This document shows positions 34,274 through 45,600 of a stretch of DNA of 64,000 nucleotides, piece after piece (within the stretch, counting starts at the first letter, position 1; every line of letters begins with the position of its first letter). Where the stretch lies: NCBI GenBank assembly GCA_002803225.1, contig NXFV01000488.1:1-64000 (forward strand). Direction: 5' to 3'. A program made the translations under genes and the position numbers. The DNA comes from Gamarada debralockiae. Lineage: Eukaryota > Ascomycota > Leotiomycetes > Helotiales > Hyphodiscaceae. The notes beneath the pieces were generated by a model. That model did not search any database. It saw only the letters and a list, made by a program, of their open reading frames with translations, and was not told the DNA's origin.

Positions 34274-36013
34274 ATGGCTGTTTCTTGCGGTCTGGCAGGA
34301 TACCAACAGTCGCTTCGGCAAAATGAGTCTCCTCATGATCAGGCATCACCCAATGGCGGCGCCATCGCTGGCCATTACAACCCGGGCTTCGAACACAGTG
34401 AATTACGAAGCCAAAAACTCGAGATGCTGTCTATGCTGGTGCGGAAACAGAGAAATAAACACAGTGTGGAGAATTACCAGCTGCAGTTGATGCTTCTGGA
34501 GCAACAAAACAAGAAACGCTTCGCCATGGCCTGCAAAGAGCAAAATTGGATGAAATACCACCCGCATTCAATAAATGAGAGGTGTCAAGAATCATGTGTT
34601 ATGCAGCCTTGGACTTCGGATACTCAATTCACCGCCCCTCAGTTCTACCCATCGGCCCATCATCCAAGTGTCCCATTTTCTTGGACTTATCCGAACAACC
34701 CAGAAGCATCTCCTGCATCCATCAAACCCTCACCTGTCTTCTTCAGCGCCGTATCCTCTCCATGGTTACAAGGTTGTATCCAGCAGTCTCCAGAATCATT
34801 CAAGCATTCGCCATTCTACCATACTGCGTACTCATCACCAGCCTCCCTCTCGGAGTCGTCCTCCAACAACACCATAAATAACCGAATGCCATGGCCATCT
34901 TCGGAGTACATTCAAGCCGCTGAAGCCCGCGGCCTCCTTTTACCCCCAGATCTGGAACTCAATTGGTCGGGGAGAGAAAATGGTGGTCAGCATGTAGAAT
35001 TCGCCAAAAGGGAAGAACTACCCTTGGAAGTCGTCAGCAAGATTGGAATGAGTCTCACTGCGGCCGTGGACAAGGTTCGTTGCAGACGGATTATGTTGGC
35101 GAGGAAGACGATGACGTGTGGGAGGCGACTGTCGATTCAAGATGCGCTGGTGGAAGTGGAGCACTTGCAAAAACTGCGGCATGCGCACATCGTGCAGCTT
35201 GTGGGAAGTTACCTGCAGGGGAAGAAGTTTGCAGTTTTGCTATATCCGGCGGCGGATTGCGATCTTGGAGTCTTTCTTGAGCAAGTCTCGGGCAGTATGG
35301 TTGACAGCCGAACCATGGAAATCGAACACCAATCAAAACTCGCGATCACGAGCCTCTGGAACTTCTTTGGATGCCTTTCTGAAGCTTTGGTGTATATTCA
35401 TTCACGGGCTACAAAGCACCTGGATATCAAGCCCGGCAACATCCTCGTCAAAAGGCACCCCGACTATCGCTTTGGCCACCGAATCTACATCGCTGACTTT
35501 GGGATCTCTCGATGTTTTCCATCTCTGGACCACAGCCAGACAGACGCTCCTGTTCCACGAACTCCAAAGTACTGTGCACCAGAAGTTTGGAATCGGGAAA
35601 TGTACGGCCGAGCAGCGGATATCTTCTCCATGGGTTGTGTGTTTATGGAGATGCTGACAACGCTTTGTGGCGGTGATCTGGACGAATTTGCTGATCACCG
35701 GATGAAACATGGGGATGGAAATGGAGCTTATCATATGTCTCTTCCTTCTGTCCACGAATGGGCTGATCAGCTGCGGGAAATCCCGCATCTACCAGTCCTC
35801 GATGAAGAAGTGGAAGAGATGCAGTATGTCGCTGAGACTGCGGGAACTGGAGCTCTGACATTCGAATCCGACAATGTTTGGCTTGACGCTACTCTTGAGA
35901 TGCTTGCAGAAGATCCAGAAAAACGAACTATCTCCTGGGTTCCACTCTATCTCGATGGGGAAATTTGCTCAAGCTGCGATGGGGTGCGAGAAGTCTATCG
36001 GGAAGAAACTTGA
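34274..36013 (+). CDS. Protein kinase with a long disordered N-terminus and atypical ATP and catalytic loops
   Basis: A single exon of 579 residues. Residues 1-235 are low-complexity, rich in Q, S, P and H, with a short basic coiled segment (LRSQKLEMLSMLVRKQRNKH). The kinase domain covers about residues 245-570. The glycine loop is degenerate (IGMSLTAAVDKVRC instead of GxGxxG), but the ATP lysine (MLARKTM), the alpha-C glutamate (ALVEVEHLQKLRH), the DFG motif (IADFGISR) and APE (YCAPEVW) are present. The catalytic loop reads HLDIKPGNILV, with leucine replacing the arginine of HRD. Activity is therefore likely but not certain. The sub-family resembles fungal VRCRR kinases often found near ankyrin or NLR-like genes; the substrate is unknown. 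Confidence 0.85.
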   Translation: MAVSCGLAGYQQSLRQNESPHDQASPNGGAIAGHYNPGFEHSELRSQKLEMLSMLVRKQRNKHSVENYQLQLMLLEQQNKKRFAMACKEQNWMKYHPHSINERCQESCVMQPWTSDTQFTAPQFYPSAHHPSVPFSWTYPNNPEASPASIKPSPVFFSAVSSPWLQGCIQQSPESFKHSPFYHTAYSSPASLSESSSNNTINNRMPWPSSEYIQAAEARGLLLPPDLELNWSGRENGGQHVEFAKREELPLEVVSKIGMSLTAAVDKVRCRRIMLARKTMTCGRRLSIQDALVEVEHLQKLRHAHIVQLVGSYLQGKKFAVLLYPAADCDLGVFLEQVSGSMVDSRTMEIEHQSKLAITSLWNFFGCLSEALVYIHSRATKHLDIKPGNILVKRHPDYRFGHRIYIADFGISRCFPSLDHSQTDAPVPRTPKYCAPEVWNREMYGRAADIFSMGCVFMEMLTTLCGGDLDEFADHRMKHGDGNGAYHMSLPSVHEWADQLREIPHLPVLDEEVEEMQYVAETAGTGALTFESDNVWLDATLEMLAEDPEKRTISWVPLYLDGEICSSCDGVREVYREET

Positions 36014-36171
36014 GAACCTGAAAGGGACGAGATGGAGATCAAAACTTTTGTAGGCTTCCGTTCTAGCATACCACTTGAAACTCGATGAGTTGAACATCGA
36101 AGCCAAACCTTACAAACTTCCAAAACATTGCGGACCTCATTCCGCGCCACACTCATCACTCGGTCTCTCAA

Positions 36172-37056
36172 TTAGACCTCTAGTGTACCCTCCATAACTT
36201 TCACGGCCGGTCCACTCAACACCACCTTCTCAATACCCGATCCAGCCTCGTCCCTCGTCACCTCAACACTAATATCATTGGTCTTCCCCATCTCCACACC
36301 CTGCGTAAACGCATACCTGAACGGTCCTTTCGCTCCCTTCTCCTCCTGCAGTGCCAACCAACATCCCAAAGCACTACTCGCACTTCCAGTTCCAGGATCC
36401 TCGCGGCTGCCAAACATACGTGTGCGGTACTTCTTCCGCCCAAACTCATCCACTCCTTGCGCAACCAGGTACATAGTACCAATCAAGCCTTTCTGCCAGC
36501 CTTCGTCGAGAGGAGAAGGATCGTAGCTGTTACCGTTGAGGTTATGGTTGGCTTTTGCGAGAGTTTCCAGATCAGGGAGGACGGTTAGAATGAACGACAT
36601 GCCCTTCACGATAGACGCGACTGGATTTTGCAGGGAGTTGAGCTCAGAGATGTAAGTTTTCCCGTGGACGTGAAATGCTTGCGGGATTTCAGCCTTCACG
36701 TCTTTGGACTGCGGGTCAATGGCGACCGGGATTCTGCCTGCCTTGGTGATGACAGCTTTCGTGTCTTTACCGAGGGTGTGGAGGAGGTAGTGAGAGGAGC
36801 CGATAGTTGGATGACCTGCGAAAGGAACCTCTGCGATGGAGGTAAAGATGTCGATGTTGACTTCCTCATAGCTGGCACCGGGAGCAGGGAGATGCAAGAA
36901 TACGATCTCGGAGAGGTTGAATTCTTTTGCGATGGCTTGTTTTTGGGCTTGTGTCAAGGACGCTTTCTCAGAGGCGGGAACTTGCACGATGGCTACCGGA
37001 TTGCCTGCGTAGCGAGTGGCGGTGAAGGCGTCGAGGGTAGTGAAGGAGAGCTTCAT
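36172..37056 (-). CDS. PhzF family (phenazine biosynthesis-like) epimerase/isomerase
   Basis: A single exon of 294 residues. The opening LDAFTATRYAGNPVAIV, the catalytic-glutamate motif FNLSEIVFL, the AGHPTIGSSH segment and the C-terminal EDPGTGSASSALG are all diagnostic of the PhzF fold (diaminopimelate-epimerase-like). Characterised members catalyse proton shifts in small carboxylic acids; most fungal members have no known substrate, and there is no phenazine pathway here. The length is normal for the family. Two CACGTG boxes lie about 370-400 bp upstream. Confidence 0.92.
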   Translation of the reverse strand: MKLSFTTLDAFTATRYAGNPVAIVQVPASEKASLTQAQKQAIAKEFNLSEIVFLHLPAPGASYEEVNIDIFTSIAEVPFAGHPTIGSSHYLLHTLGKDTKAVITKAGRIPVAIDPQSKDVKAEIPQAFHVHGKTYISELNSLQNPVASIVKGMSFILTVLPDLETLAKANHNLNGNSYDPSPLDEGWQKGLIGTMYLVAQGVDEFGRKKYRTRMFGSREDPGTGSASSALGCWLALQEEKGAKGPFRYAFTQGVEMGKTNDISVEVTRDEAGSGIEKVVLSGPAVKVMEGTLEV

Positions 37057-37914
37057 GATGGCCAGGGTAGATTACTGATCTGGAAGATTGGTTATCAATC
37101 GAGCTGAAAGAAGCCGAGGATCACTTACTACTCTTTGATTGCCAATTGGACTTCTAGAGTGATGAAGATGTGCTTTGGAAAAAAAATAATGGCACTTTTA
37201 TAGGAAAGTTCTTGATGTCAATTTGACGTGAGTCACAGCTGGTGCGGGGTTCCACTTAGAAATCCACGCCTTTGCTTTGACTCTATTCCCCAACTTTTCG
37301 TGTTCGTATTCTTATGCTCAGGACCCTGGTCCCAAGCGGATCTCAGGGGTAGGAGATAGTTTGATGGATTGATGTAGAGTTGAAGAAGGAATGGATTGGA
37401 TGACCCGACGAAAAGTCCGAGGTTGCATCACGTGCGAGGCAGTGATTCATAATCACGTGGGACCACCTCCTTTACGATATCTAAGCATTGAGATTGCATA
37501 GAATGCATGGGCCGACTACGGTCTAACGTTTCAAAGGTTCAAGAATTGATTTGCAGTCGAAGAGTCTCTGCTGTTCAGATCTACCTTACGAACTCTGGCG
37601 ACAGCAACTGCAGACCGGATGGCGGCTGTCTTGTGCAGCTTCAGCTCTTTTGAAAGTATTGAACTGGGTGAAGCTGTTACATCCTCTTTGAACGCATGTT
37701 CGGCTCGTGACTTTTGACCCTGCAGAGAGCGTCACAATCCAACAAAGATTCTTTGAAACAGATAGGGCAGGAGCGTCCCTTTCTCTGAACTGATGGCTCT
37801 GTCCTTCGTTCCCAAAGTTTCGGGCTTTCATCACTCTACGCTCAGTCGCTATCATTCAACGAATTCGTCGTACTTCAAAAACCTCAATTGTACCTTCAAT
37901 TTGTCAATACATCA
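37057..37914. other. Divergent region between the PhzF gene and the SET-domain relic
   Basis: It holds the PhzF promoter and two CACGTG boxes (37429-37434 and 37454-37459). No gene is supported. Confidence 0.5.
37428..37459. promoter_or_regulatory. Pair of TCACGTG E-boxes upstream of the PhzF gene
   Basis: Two TCACGTG words lie 25 bp apart, within reach of both flanking genes. The same word recurs upstream of ECO1 and at 41161-41214. They would suit a Cbf1-like bHLH factor; this is inference. Confidence 0.35.
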
Positions 37915-39527
37915 ATGGACACTGATTGGGCATACGAGGCCTGGAGTCCATCGGACTTAGGAATGACGAACGGTAAGAGAGCAAGGCCTGACCGGGAAGT
38001 ACGTAACCCCTTCCGCTCTTTCGACTAAGATATCAGCCACTCGCTCCGTCTCAGCAAATTGAAGAAAAGGATCCTATCCAAACTTTCCTTCCCCATAGCG
38101 TCTAATCGTTCCTGTGAACAGGGAGACTGGTACCTTCTATGTCCTGAACCCCAAAAAGGTTAATGCAGAGCAGCAAGTTGAAAGGCTTCGGGACAATCTG
38201 CTTTCAGAGACAGGTAATATTAAACGTATGCGGTACTGGCCTGTAGCCTGGCGACGAAGAGCATTTGTTCTTCTCACTCTGGGATTCCCAGAACTGGCTG
38301 CTGCCGACCCGTACAAGGCGATTAAGCTGTACGAGGCAAGAATCGAAACACTTGACCCCAACTCCCAGTCTCAGCTGGGACAACGGGTCCTCCGCATTAT
38401 TGGTATGCAACACTTGCTACCTCGCGGTCACTGTCGCTAACCAGAGCTAGTGGAGCAGACGGCAGGCCAACCGTTGGAGTCCACATTGGATATGCTAGAC
38501 GGCAAGTGTGAGTATGTTCCGTTCCTGGTCACTATATTTAGGAAACATGAAGCTAACAATCTCCATTCTCCAGTTATAAGACGCTATTCATAGCACTAAA
38601 ACTCTCAGAAGTCATATTCTACAGAACCTACTACTCTCTCGAGGCTCTTGTGCACTACGGGCACAATACGGAATTCCTTAAAATCCTCCGGAACGCGACA
38701 GAGGCGTCCACAGCCAAAGTATGGCGATAATATCTGGTGGCATGAGTGAGCAGGACGCGATGAAAACGCTCACCCATGGCACTTATCCCAAGCCATATAT
38801 CCCTGGATGCCTTCCGCATGCAAAGTGAGAAGCTAAGGCGTGATCGCCTCCAAAAAACGACAAACTCCCCGATTGCACTCATGATCGCGCTTTAGAACTT
38901 CGTCGCTCATCGGTCGGAGTGGCGAACACTGCTATGGTATGTTCGCGACGCGTCGTATCAAATATGGAGAGGTTCTCTACGAAGATATGCAGCCGTTCTT
39001 TGTCTCTCCATTTCAGGGGGATACTCTATCCCAAATCACGTAAATTTCAGTTGTTGAATCAGGGTGAGGGATTGCAGCTCCTGATGCTTTGCAGATGTCA
39101 TTTAAGTGGCAAATTACTGAAATGAATTGACAGATCGATGATGACTGCAGAAGCCAGTTTATCAAGGGAAAAAACTGTGGAATGCCCAGAAGCTGACAGC
39201 TTGCAGGGCAAGAATTGGAAATAATTGTTTACAATGTGGAAACTCGGCACATATCCCAAATAGGCCTTCTCACCATCATACTGCTATTTCAACCATAGCT
39301 GCGAACCCCGTGTAGAGAGCGAAGAGAGTCATACGTCCAGTTGTGTTGAAGAACATACTGCAGCGAGAGACGCTCCTGAAGTGGAAGAAGTCTGCGTTAC
39401 ATACGTTGAGGAAGGACCGTTATCTGAAAGCAAAGAGGACCACACTCGCCGTTTGAAATTGGTACTGGAAGGAGATGAATTGCAAGAGCTAGGCCTGACA
39501 GCGACGGAAGGGGGAATGAATCAATAA
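37915..39527 (+). pseudogene. SET-domain gene with TPR-like N-terminus, decayed
   Basis: The front is still well formed: exons 37915-37998, 38099-38402, 38445-38511 and 38574-38730 join into an open 203-codon frame (MDTDWAYEAW..; NRETGTFYVLNP; RRRAFVLLTLGFPELAAADPYKA) that matches the start of a fungal TPR/SET protein family. After the TAA at 38728-38730 the family's remaining parts persist in broken frames: LELRRSSVGVA, then YGMFATRRIKYGEVLYED (start of a SET domain), and CYFNHSCEPRV with EEVCVTYVEEGPLSESKEDH (SET core NHSCEP motif), ending at 39527. Several stops and at least two frameshifts separate them. SET proteins are lysine methyltransferases; no catalytic protein can be made here. 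A truncated N-terminal product is possible. The third intron (42 bp) is unusually short. Confidence 0.75.
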
Positions 39528-40221
39528 AAGTATTTGAGCGATCTAAATGGATTCCTGAATTTGAATTGTGTCGAATTATTCAATGTGTTTAAATGATCCA
39601 AGGCAGCATCTGGACAAAGACGGGTCATAAAACTTTCTTGGAGTGTTGCATGTGCGAACTGCTCACTTGAAATGAAGGGTTTCTTCTTCCATGCAAATTG
39701 TAGGTTGAAGTTATTGGCCGAAGAAGACGTACCGGGCAAACAGTACTGGCTCTATCCGAATCAAATTCCGTACTTACGGAGACACTCGCATGATTGAGGG
39801 AAAATATCATCTGGACTTATGGGAGTGCAAACAAACTAACGAACCGAATTACCATCAGCTGTACCGCTTAATTGAGACTTTTCTCGCAAAATCCCTCATA
39901 ACATTCGGTGGTTTATGCACCGCAAAAGTTCCTTAAATTCCCATGCGAGTGGTGCAAGAAGTGGTCTTCTGTGTCTGCTGACATCGGATTCGCCCGAAGC
40001 CCCGAACTGCGAATGGCTTCATTATTCAGGTCACGCCACGGGCTGATCCAAACATGCGACGCCGGAAATACCCAACACATCCCCAAAACTCCATATATAC
40101 CTCAAATGCAAGTACAAGTAACCGTCACTCATAAATACCACAACAGAATTCTCTTAGTTTTAACAAATCGTATTTTCACAGCCTCGGTCAAATCGAAAAA
40201 ATCAGCCTGGTTTCTTCCAAA
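39528..40221. other. Intergenic region, no gene seen
   Basis: Upstream flank of the small membrane-protein gene; a TATA-like ccatatatacc lies at about 40091. No other coding frame is supported. Confidence 0.4.
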
Positions 40222-40581
40222 ATGGCAACGAGTCCAGCAATCGCAGGCACCATCCTCCGAAATTTCTCAATAGCTGCTGTCGTAGCAGTGAGCGGTGTGT
40301 TCGCAGTTGATCGAATTATCAGTATTGCAAACAAGAAGCAGATGGAGGAAGTGCGAGGAACCTCCGGACTTTACAATGCTCGCGTGCAACCGCAGCAAGA
40401 TCGATTGTATGAACCACTTTTCATTTCCCATAATAGACTTCATGTTTTGCAAATGGGTGGGAAAGTGACTGACTTCGATGGCAGAGACACGATTTTCGAT
40501 CGCACGCAATTGCTAAATGCGGCGAAAGAGAAGAAGCCTTGGAATATGACACTGGCAGAGAAGGAGCGGGTGAAGGGGTAA
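40222..40581 (+). CDS. Small single-pass membrane protein, function unknown
   Basis: A 119-residue open frame begins MATSPAIAGTILRNFS and has one hydrophobic segment (IAAVVAVSGVFAVDRIISIA) followed by a soluble, charged tail with LYEPLFISHNRLHVLQMGG and ending in EKERVKG. The N-terminal arrangement (short polar lead, single membrane span, basic NKK) would suit an inner-mitochondrial or ER anchor. I do not recognise a family. The composition is protein-like and the frame is uninterrupted, but there is no independent support and an upstream exon cannot be excluded. Confidence 0.5.
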   Translation: MATSPAIAGTILRNFSIAAVVAVSGVFAVDRIISIANKKQMEEVRGTSGLYNARVQPQQDRLYEPLFISHNRLHVLQMGGKVTDFDGRDTIFDRTQLLNAAKEKKPWNMTLAEKERVKG

Positions 40582-42639
40582 AGGAGTGAAGGGGATAGAT
40601 ACAAACGATAATGTTGTCCGATACCTTCCTAGATCATGGCGTTTAGGGTTCTGCTGTGCTGGTTCCAGAGGGTTTTGGGGGTTGTGTCGAATCAGACGAT
40701 ATTGTGAGGCAAAATCATATATGTATTGATATCTAAAGAGGGAGAATGGGGGGTCGCCAGAACCCGAGATATAGATAAACAAACTGACTATAGCAACAAC
40801 AAAGAGCATGGACCTCACCTGACAGGTTTCAGCGTCGTTTTGGCGTTGCACAGGTATTGCAGCAGCTCCTATCCCTCGACTTCGAGGGCAATCAATTCAT
40901 CTGAAACTATTTTCTGGCTTCATGATTCAACTGGTTACTTATGACTACCCATCATATATGTCTTACCTGTTCGCATCATAAATGTGGAAAGGACTTCCAA
41001 TATTGCTATTTGTCACGACGCTAACCAAAGTACTGGGGATCAACCTCAATTTTATAGCTAAATATCGAGATAATGAGAATACTAAGCTAGAGAGGAAAGG
41101 AGAAGAGGAGCTCAGGAACTGAGCGAATATATATATAGTTGCTAGGTCAGGTGACAAACATCACGTGACAGCTCTCACAATTGTCAGAATGTTGATGACC
41201 CGTGTTATCACGTGACTCATGTAGAGACCTGCTATCAGGTTCCTCACACTATTCAGTATTCAAGGATGAGTTTCAATGTTTTGCAAGCATTAGTGGCACA
41301 AGATTCCGGATTAGCAAGGAGGAGCTAATATCTAGTATAAAGTATCTTTGAGATCACGTCCTTACTGGGGATTGCGATAAGGTCATCTCCTTAGTTATGT
41401 TCAGTACTTTAATTGATTGGAATTTTATACTTCTGTAGCTTGAAGATATTCTTGACCTCGCAAAGTAGGTTTAATTAGAGTCATGATCTTGGCATTCCTT
41501 TATCAACGGCCAAACCTGCTCCACACTATAGTTGGTAACCCATTGTCTCCTGGTGCTTTCCATGATTTTGCTGAAAAAAATCCTCCGTTCTATGCATTAG
41601 TACCGCCGATCGCTGTGGTCGCGGACCCTCAACAGTTCCTTGTTCAATTTTGTCTTTTGTGCCTGGATCCGTGTCTCAAAATACTTTATACATTGATTTA
41701 ATTGGATGTGGTGAAAAGTGGAGACTTTTGGCCCCAGGCTCGTTAACCATATTGGCGCAGATCACGGCGGCTAAAAGACCTGCTGAAGTCCCAGCGTGAG
41801 GCTCGGGGATAGTCCGGTCTTTGAACGCTAAGCGCCAGGTGACAAATTCGATCGTGGGGCTCCTGGCAAGGCTGAATCCGATCCAAGGTGAGTGTTAATA
41901 ACTGCTATAACAGGAAAGAAAGGCGCGATAGCCCGTTATTTATAGCTGTATATTGGTATTAGTGTTTGTGAGGACGGTTCAGACTTGAATGCCGGCTTTG
42001 AGGCTCACAAGCGCAGTTATTTACTTCGACTGAAAATCTGGCGGCAGCAGCTGAACTTAGGCGTGTCTCACTATCCCAGCCACAATATCTGCCAGTCCTA
42101 TCAGATTGCTCTGAAGCCTCATCATACTGGCATGAATCTATTAATGAACCCTCAACTATTTACGACCGTCGCTGTCAGTGGGGACGGTTTCGGGCGAAAT
42201 ATCATAGAATTCTTGACTAGCTAGATATCTAAGGAGCGTGAAAAATCAAAGAGGGGGATACGCCCTTTATCCTAAAGGAGGAAGCAAATACAAGCTATAC
42301 TCAATAGAGCAGGTTCAACCAACAGTCGCCTCCAGCCGTCGCCTGAGCATTTAAGACAACATTTACGCAAGGCTCGAGACATCACGCCTGCCCATTTCGA
42401 CCTGAGACCCATCGAAATTCAAGCGCGACAACATTTCAAATTTTATACGAACGTCTCGACACCGAAGGCTCGATTCGCCAGGTCTGATACCCGTTATAAC
42501 CTTCCAAAACAGGGCCGCGGCACGCCGCCCAATCAACTAACCATAACTATGCTCGAAGACCCTCAAACGTAAACGACTGTCAATTATAGATATAAGATAG
42601 CCGATTTAACACGCGTGAACTTGACCAAAACTCTACAGA
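40582..42639. other. 2-kb AT-rich region before the TPR gene, no supported gene
   Basis: AT-rich, with two TCACGTG boxes at 41161-41167 and 41208-41214. Short open frames near 41483-41701 and 41985-42224 show no recognisable feature. I looked for an NB-ARC or NACHT domain upstream of the TPR gene and did not find one. Confidence 0.5.
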
Positions 42640-45600
42640 ATGGAAGGCAAAGGCGAAGACGAACAGAATCCCAAAAGTTTCGACGAGCGACTCGGTCTGT
42701 ATCAGGCAGACACAGAGGCATCACTAACAGCATCTGTCCAGGCATACGGTGCAGCAGAAGGACTGCACCAGAGGGTGCTAGAGGACCGCGAGAAGCAACT
42801 TGGGCCTGATCACCGAGACACACTGGTTGCAGTAGCGGACCTAGCGAAACTTCGATTACGTCAAGGCCGATTCGATGAAGCAAAGCAGCTATACCAGAGG
42901 GTGCTAGAGGGCCGTGAGAAGCAACTTGGGTCTAATCACCTGGACACACTAGCTGCGGTAGCAGACCTAGCGAAACTTCGATTACGTCAAGGCCGATTTG
43001 ATGAAGCAGAGCAGCTATACCAGAGGGTACTAGAGGGCTATAAGAAGCAACTTGGGTCTGATCACCTGGCCACACTAGCTGTGGTAGCGGACCTAGCGGA
43101 ATGTCGATTACGTCAAGGCCGATTCGATGAAGCAGAGAGGCTATACCAGAGGGTGCTTGAGGGCCATGAGAAGCAACTTGGGTCTGATCACCTGGACACA
43201 CTAGCTGCAGTAGCTTGCCTAGCTATAGTTCAGTCACTTGAAGATCAATTTGATGAAGCAGAGCGGCTATACCGGAGGATGCTTGAGGGCCGTGAGAAGC
43301 AACTTAAGTCTGATCACCTAGAAACACTGGCTACAGTAGCCCGCCTACCCTATGTTCTCCAAAGACAAGATCGATTCGTGAAAGCAGAGCGGCTATATCA
43401 GAGGGTATTAGAGGTCCATGAGAAGCACCTTGGGTCTAATCACCTAAACACACTAGCTACAGTAGCTAGCCTAGCGGAACTTCGATTACGTCAAGGCCGA
43501 TTCAATGAAGCAGAGCGGCTATACCAGAGGGTGCTAGAGGGCCGTGAGAAGCAACTTGGGCCTGATCACCTAGAAACACTAGCTGCGGTAGCAGACCTAG
43601 CGAAACTTCGATTACGTCAAGGCCGATTCGATGAAGCAGAGCAGCTATACCAGAGGGTATCAGAGGGCCATGAGAAGCAACTTGGGTCTAATCACCTGGA
43701 CACACTAGCTACAGTAGCTAGCCTAGCGGAACTTCGATTACGTCAAGGCCGATTCAATGAAGCAGAGCGGCTATACCAGAGGGTGCTAGAGGGCCGTGAG
43801 AAGCGACTTGGGTCTAGTCACCGGGACACACTAGCTGTAGTAGTAGGCCTAGCCTATATCCCCCAAAGTCAAGGCCGATTCAATGAAGCAGAGCGGCTAT
43901 ACCAGAGGGTACTAGAGGGCTTCGAGAAGCAACTCGGGCCTGATCACCGGGACACACTAGCAGTACTAGTAGGCCTAGCCTATGTCCTCCAAAGACAAGA
44001 TCAACTCGATGAAGCAGAGCGACTCTATGGAATGGCGTTAGAAAGTACAGAGAAGCTTCTAGGTTATGAACATCCGAGGACAATGGAAATAGCACACAGC
44101 CTGCTTGAGGTCTATCAGAAAAAGAGTCACGGCAAGCTCATCGATTCCGAGATTGCCGACCTGCCTCAACCATGGACCGAAAGCATTGCTCTGAACCCAG
44201 AAGTTCACTTTAAGTCTCTCGAAATGCTCGAACTGGAGATATTTTCCATACTTGGTCTATCAAATGTATTCGTTGATGATCAAGCGAACGTCGCCAAAAT
44301 ACCTAACACTTTTGTTGTTGACACCTGGGCATTTCCCCTGGCGACATCCCAGGCCAAACGGACCTATACAGGCCATATATCTGATTTTCAAGACATCTCA
44401 GCTTTAGCTGATCATTCAAAGCTTTTTCGACACAATCTCAGTCGTGTTGTATTAGGGTTGGAGCATTTGCGGCATAAAAACTTTTGCACAGGGTCATTTA
44501 GCGTCCTTGTTCGTGATCCACATCGTGAGGTTGCCTGTACGAGGAAGATTGACATTGAACAAATCATTGACATGGAGATGATATGCATAGACATTGAAGT
44601 CTTGTTAAATCGACAACAGGGCCCTATATCATCGGAGCAGCAAGAGCTGGATTGGCCAACATTGGTTGAAAGGTATCAAGAATTGATGGAAATGGCCGGA
44701 ATATTATTGCGTGTTTTTGGCATCCAAATCACTAGGTCAATCGCTCAAGAGATGACTATTGGCCACTGTTCTGCAGCGGCGGAATCGATATCCAGAGGAC
44801 TGCAGGACTGCAGCGTTCTGGTAGCAATACTCTCCGTTGGCCTTCTCTCTTACTGTGGGTCCCATGCATGCGCGTTCGACTGTATGTATCTCCAACGTGA
44901 ATTAGATACTATCAGTTTCACGGGAGCCCAATATTCGGTATACCTGGAAAAGTCTTCCTTCGCTTGCTTGGCAGATTTCATCGGTGGGCCTGTATGGATC
45001 TTTTCCGCTACTCGGACATCTGATACTGTTCCCCAGAGATTATTCCTGAGCACGACGGTGGATGACCTTGCTGACCTATGGGGACCTGTGAAGCTCGTCA
45101 AGGTTCATCCAGTGGCGAAAAGGATTACAGAATTGGATGTTCCAGGAGGCAGCATTCGCCGTGTTATTGACCCTGTAGAGGATGCACCACAACCAATGGA
45201 TGGAGAAGTGAGCTGTCATTGGAGTCCAACAGGATCAATAGTACGCAAATCGCATTCAGCACTTTATGCCGATCGAAAGCTGCTCATAGGCGGTCCTCAT
45301 CTGAGCACGAATACAAATTGTGCCGGACAGCTTAGACCTAATCACACAAAGGTGCCTTGGGGTACAGATAGAGGTCGATTCTTTATAGACGCCATTAATT
45401 TTCCTATCGCAGTTGGAGTCTCCCATTTTGCAGCAGCCACCGTGGGTGTCACACCTGTAATAAAGAGGGCCCCCCATGTACCTAGGAAAAGGGTTGCTAT
45501 TGACAGCTGGTTCAAGAGCAGTTCGGACCCTTCGCCTTGGCTACTGGAGCATTATACAGGACTTGAAATAAGTGGATGTACAAGCATCGCACGGAGAACT

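Noticed and set aside
41161..41214. Two TCACGTG words as ends of a small transposon
   Set aside because: CACGTG is self-palindromic and common in promoters; no longer inverted repeat or target duplication surrounds the pair.
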